Positions 7,360 through 9,479 of a stretch of DNA of 9,479 nt are shown piece by piece. Origin of the DNA: Minisyncoccota bacterium (lineage in GTDB: Bacteria; Patescibacteriota; Minisyncoccia; Moranbacterales; GCA-2747515); the NCBI GenBank assembly GCA_938034715.1, contig CALHMM010000098.1, positions 1 through 9,479 of the forward strand, read 5' to 3'. Position numbers and translations under genes: made by a program. Positions within the stretch are counted from its first letter, which is position 1, and each line of letters opens with the position of its first letter. The notes beneath the pieces are model-generated. The model saw only the letters and a program-made list of their open reading frames with translations. It searched no databases and was not told the DNA's origin.

Positions 7360-8886
7360 CTAGTATTGTGCTTGTAAATCAATATCTGTGATGTAGTGCT
7401 TGAGGATATCATCCCATTTGTCATCCTGTTTTGCTCGATTGAGTGCACCGTTTGCGCTGATTCCGACCATATGATTTCCTCCTGCAGCAAGAGCACAAGT
7501 ATCAGAAGATGGGTGTTTCCCTTGAGAGTCATCGACGCCAATCAAATAGGGAAAGGCACTGCTAATCTCTTTCTTTGGGTCGGTTTTACAATTGCTACCC
7601 CAGTGTCCGTCGAGATAGTGTCTGGTATTTCCATCCGTCCAAGATGAAAAGGGGAGGAGGATCACTTTGTTGTCGTACGTAACTACCTTACCTCTTGTCT
7701 GTGTGGCTGCCTCTCTGATGCGTGGATGGTCTTTTTCCCATTTGTAGCCACCGTAGATTTGGTTTGCTGGCGTCGCTACAACAGTAAATCCTTGCGCTGC
7801 AAATGTCGTGGAGTTGAGTAATTTCCAATATCCGTAAGTACGAAAAGCTGTTGTCATGAGTTTGTTGTATTCTTCTGGTCCTGTAGCTGTTATCTCACCT
7901 ATACCCCAGACATAGAGCTCTAACGGGAGAGTGTTGATCGTCCATATTCTCCTTACTGACTTTGTATAGCGTATTTTCATGCTGTGACGGAACTCATCGT
8001 AGATGGAGTCTGGGCGTGATACAGTAAAAATAATATTGTAGTCATCTTCCGCTGCTTGCGCTCGAAAAAAAATCTCTCTATCTACGAGGGTTTCGCTTTC
8101 GCCGATGACAAGCTTTAACATACTGTCGCCATCGTAATAAATGTTTATTTCGTCTTTGGGCTTTACAGAGCCTAGAATTCTTCCATTTGAGTCTATTGCA
8201 TTAAATGCTTTTGTTGCAGATAGAACGATCGGATCTTCTCTAATATCATCCCTTTCATATTCATCTAGTCCAACAGAGATATCCGGACCGACTTCTCCTA
8301 CTGGGATAGGTCTCCCACAGACAGTCTCTGGCAGCTCTAGGGGTCCGCTGGTCGCGTAGAAAGCAATTCCTTCGTAATTCCAATTGGCATCATTGTTTAT
8401 GAGCTGCGCTTTTTCTTGTTCGCTTGTTGTGAAAAAATGTGCATTAAAGACTGGTGAGTAGAATCGATGGAGGGGTAGATTACCTTCGCTTGAAGTGGAA
8501 ACATTGTATGCAATTCCTTCGTAATTCCAATTGCTATCATTTTGAATCAGAAAGTCTTTCTCTTGAGATGATATTGTAAAAAAATGAGACTTGTATACAG
8601 GGGAGTAAAATCTGAAAAGGGGCTTTGTGTCAGTTTTTTGGGTTGGGGTATAGTATGCAATTCCCTCGTAACACCAGTTCGGGTTTGTGTCGATCAGTAG
8701 ATCTCTTTCTTCTTGGCTGTTTGTATAAAAATGAGCTCTATAATTGTCGCTATAAAAACGATACACTTTTGTGTTTTGTGCCGGATCAGACTGTGCAATT
8801 GATGTAAACGGCAAAAAAAGCATCATCACAAAGGATGCGGTAAATACTTTTTTACTATAAGTTTTATAGTGAGATAAATTCTTCAT
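7360..8886 (-). CDS. Secreted SpoIID/LytB-domain protein (putative peptidoglycan lytic transglycosylase) with three N-terminal DUF5648 repeats
   Basis: This 508-residue exported protein has a signal peptide (MKNLSHYKTYSKK, hydrophobic to about 28, cleavage after TSIA at 31). Three DUF5648 repeats follow (about 41-80, 90-130, 139-180), then a beta-rich linker (about 200-318). The SpoIID (amidase enhancer) domain begins near 320 with PLELYVWGIGEI. E331 corresponds to the catalytic Glu of SpoIID transglycosylases, which cut glycan strands in peptidoglycan. Further family signatures are the AFRTYGYW helix (347-354), the TPANQIYGG strand (372-380), the TRGKVVTYDNKVI strands (397-409) and the FSSWTDGNTR loop (413-422). 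The usual C-terminal GHGVGMSQxGA appears as the altered GGNHMVGISANGA (469-481), followed by WDDILKHYITDI. Cys433 and Cys464 may bind metal or pair. The ATG at 8886 is chosen because it starts the signal peptide and lies just after an extended -10; a longer in-frame start at 9063 would overlap galE. No sporulation genes are nearby, so wall remodelling is the likelier role. Confidence 0.85.
   Translation of the reverse strand: MKNLSHYKTYSKKVFTASFVMMLFLPFTSIAQSDPAQNTKVYRFYSDNYRAHFYTNSQEERDLLIDTNPNWCYEGIAYYTPTQKTDTKPLFRFYSPVYKSHFFTISSQEKDFLIQNDSNWNYEGIAYNVSTSSEGNLPLHRFYSPVFNAHFFTTSEQEKAQLINNDANWNYEGIAFYATSGPLELPETVCGRPIPVGEVGPDISVGLDEYERDDIREDPIVLSATKAFNAIDSNGRILGSVKPKDEINIYYDGDSMLKLVIGESETLVDREIFFRAQAAEDDYNIIFTVSRPDSIYDEFRHSMKIRYTKSVRRIWTINTLPLELYVWGIGEITATGPEEYNKLMTTAFRTYGYWKLLNSTTFAAQGFTVVATPANQIYGGYKWEKDHPRIREAATQTRGKVVTYDNKVILLPFSSWTDGNTRHYLDGHWGSNCKTDPKKEISSAFPYLIGVDDSQGKHPSSDTCALAAGGNHMVGISANGALNRAKQDDKWDDILKHYITDIDLQAQY
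8347..8766 (-). repeat. DUF5648 repeat triad 3 (N-terminus of SpoIID-domain protein)
   Basis: Three repeats of 49 residues (starting near residues 41, 90 and 139) lie directly after the signal peptide, rather than at the C-terminus as in the other two proteins. The core RFYS, HF[FY]T, E[KE], NW.YEGIA is kept. The first copy has NWCYEG with a lone Cys72. The second and third copies contain the 17-nt segment CCTTCGTAATTCCAATT (8516-8532 and 8369-8385) also found in the protease gene. Confidence 0.87.
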
Positions 8887-8896
8887 ACACATATGA

Positions 8897-8905
8897 ATTA
8901 TATCA
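8897..8905 (-). promoter_or_regulatory. Extended -10 promoter of the SpoIID-Cys protein-subtilase operon
   Basis: On the minus strand, TGATATAAT (8905 down to 8897) is a perfect extended -10 element. No good -35 is visible 16-18 bases upstream (TTATGG at 8925-8920 is the best). Only ten bases separate the box from the ATG at 8884-8886, so the expected transcript starts about 3-5 nt before the start codon and would be leaderless or nearly so. Read-through from galE is also possible, as no strong terminator separates them. Confidence 0.65.
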
Positions 8906-8954
8906 TGATTGCGATGACTCCATAAGAGAGTATTTTCTCTTGTAAGCGGCTTTA

Positions 8955-9479
8955 CTATTGCCTTGTTTGTTCCCATCGCCAAGCGTCTTCTAGGGCTTCT
9001 TTGACTGATTTTTGCGCTTTCCAATTCATTTTTTGCTCGATCAATGAAGGATCGGCGAAACATTCCATGACATCGCCTGGTCGACGCTCCTTGATGACGT
9101 AGGGCACCTTTTTTCCAGTTATTTCTTCAAGAGTTTTGATGAGTTCCATGACGCTTGTCCCTTTGCCTGTGCCTACGTTAAATATTTCGTATGACTGTTT
9201 CGATGTGTTGATCAGATAGTCGAGTGCTTTAACATGTGCTTTTGCGAGATCTACGACATGTATGAAGTCACGAATACACGTACCATCAGGTGATGGATAG
9301 TCATCCCCGTATACTTGTAGTGTCTGACGTTTGCCAGAGGCAACTTGCATCAGATAGGGAGTGAGATTTGCTGGGATTTCAGCTGGGATTTCACCGATCA
9401 GAGCACTTTGATGTGCTCCTAAGGGATTGAAATACCGTAGACATAGAGCGTTTAGTTTCGTGGCTTTGGCAACATCGTG
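8955..9479 (-). CDS. galE: UDP-glucose 4-epimerase, C-terminal part (5' end outside the window)
   Basis: The enzyme interconverts UDP-glucose and UDP-galactose in the cytoplasm with bound NAD, and supplies galactose for surface polysaccharides (Leloir pathway). The frame is open to the window edge and gives the last 174 residues. Diagnostic GalE signatures are present: LRYFNPLGAH followed by SALIGE, then the substrate-binding segment NLTPYLMQVASGKRQTLQVYG, DDYPSPDGTCIRDFIHVVD, and FNVGTGKGTSV in the last third. The catalytic YxxxK and the N-terminal GxxGxxG Rossmann loop lie upstream of this window, so completeness cannot be judged. The ATG at 9350 is internal, not the start. A Cys replaces the Gly usual in the DGTGVRDYIHV motif. 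The gene sits 68 bases upstream of the SpoIID-domain gene on the same strand, in keeping with a polysaccharide locus. Confidence 0.95.
   Translation of the reverse strand, partial: HDVAKATKLNALCLRYFNPLGAHQSALIGEIPAEIPANLTPYLMQVASGKRQTLQVYGDDYPSPDGTCIRDFIHVVDLAKAHVKALDYLINTSKQSYEIFNVGTGKGTSVMELIKTLEEITGKKVPYVIKERRPGDVMECFADPSLIEQKMNWKAQKSVKEALEDAWRWEQTRQ

Noticed and set aside
8924..8941. Hairpin AAGAGA/TCTCTT between galE and the SpoIID-domain gene as a galE terminator
   Set aside because: The stem is only six AT-rich pairs and has no T-run on the minus strand.
8887..9063. N-terminal extension of the SpoIID-domain protein to a start at 9063
   Set aside because: It would overlap galE by 109 bases, place 59 residues before a good signal peptide, and include the promoter region. 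ATG 8886 fits better.
1..9479. Alternative genetic code with TGA read as Gly or Trp, as in some candidate phyla
   Set aside because: All genes are full length with no in-frame TGA, and Trp positions in NWNYEG use TGG. The lack of TGA stops in only seven genes is not enough evidence.

Overview
The window looks like part of a bacterial cell-surface polysaccharide and exoprotein locus. Base composition is moderately AT-rich by eye. The standard bacterial code fits: all reading frames are intact with TGA as a stop, and the seven stop codons seen are TAA or TAG. Shine-Dalgarno sites are weak or absent at the starts I could examine, while the promoters are sigma70-like with extended -10 elements. 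Together with the protein types (DUF5648-repeat exoproteins, a SpoIID-domain protein outside any sporulation context, a small Cys-rich anchored protein), this makes me think of an uncultured Gram-positive-like lineage such as Patescibacteria/CPR. That assignment is a guess from style, not a demonstrated fact.

Layout, left to right. Positions 1-2592 (+) hold the tail of an unidentified coiled-coil protein and a large two-domain glycosyltransferase (GT2 plus GT4-like), ending in a likely terminator. A new promoter at about 2623-2653 drives a secreted parallel beta-helix protein (2678-4768, +) with three C-terminal DUF5648 repeats. A bidirectional terminator near 4828-4865, embedded in interleaved inverted repeats, separates it from a convergent minus-strand group. 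Read in transcription order, that group is a SpoIID-domain protein with three N-terminal DUF5648 repeats (8886-7360), a signal-anchored Cys-rich small protein (7332-6817), and a secreted S8 subtilase with three C-terminal DUF5648 repeats (6815-4995). The group has its own near-leaderless promoter at about 8897-8905. Upstream of it, also on the minus strand, is the C-terminal half of galE (UDP-glucose 4-epimerase), cut by the window edge.

The striking theme is that three unrelated secreted proteins (beta-helix, SpoIID, subtilase) within 6.5 kb each carry exactly three DUF5648 repeats with 49-50 residue spacing, at either the N- or C-terminus. The genes on both flanks make sugar precursors or polymers. 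A reasonable but unproven model is that the triple-repeat module is a glycan-binding (possibly beta-trefoil) domain that keeps these exoproteins on a surface polysaccharide or on peptidoglycan.
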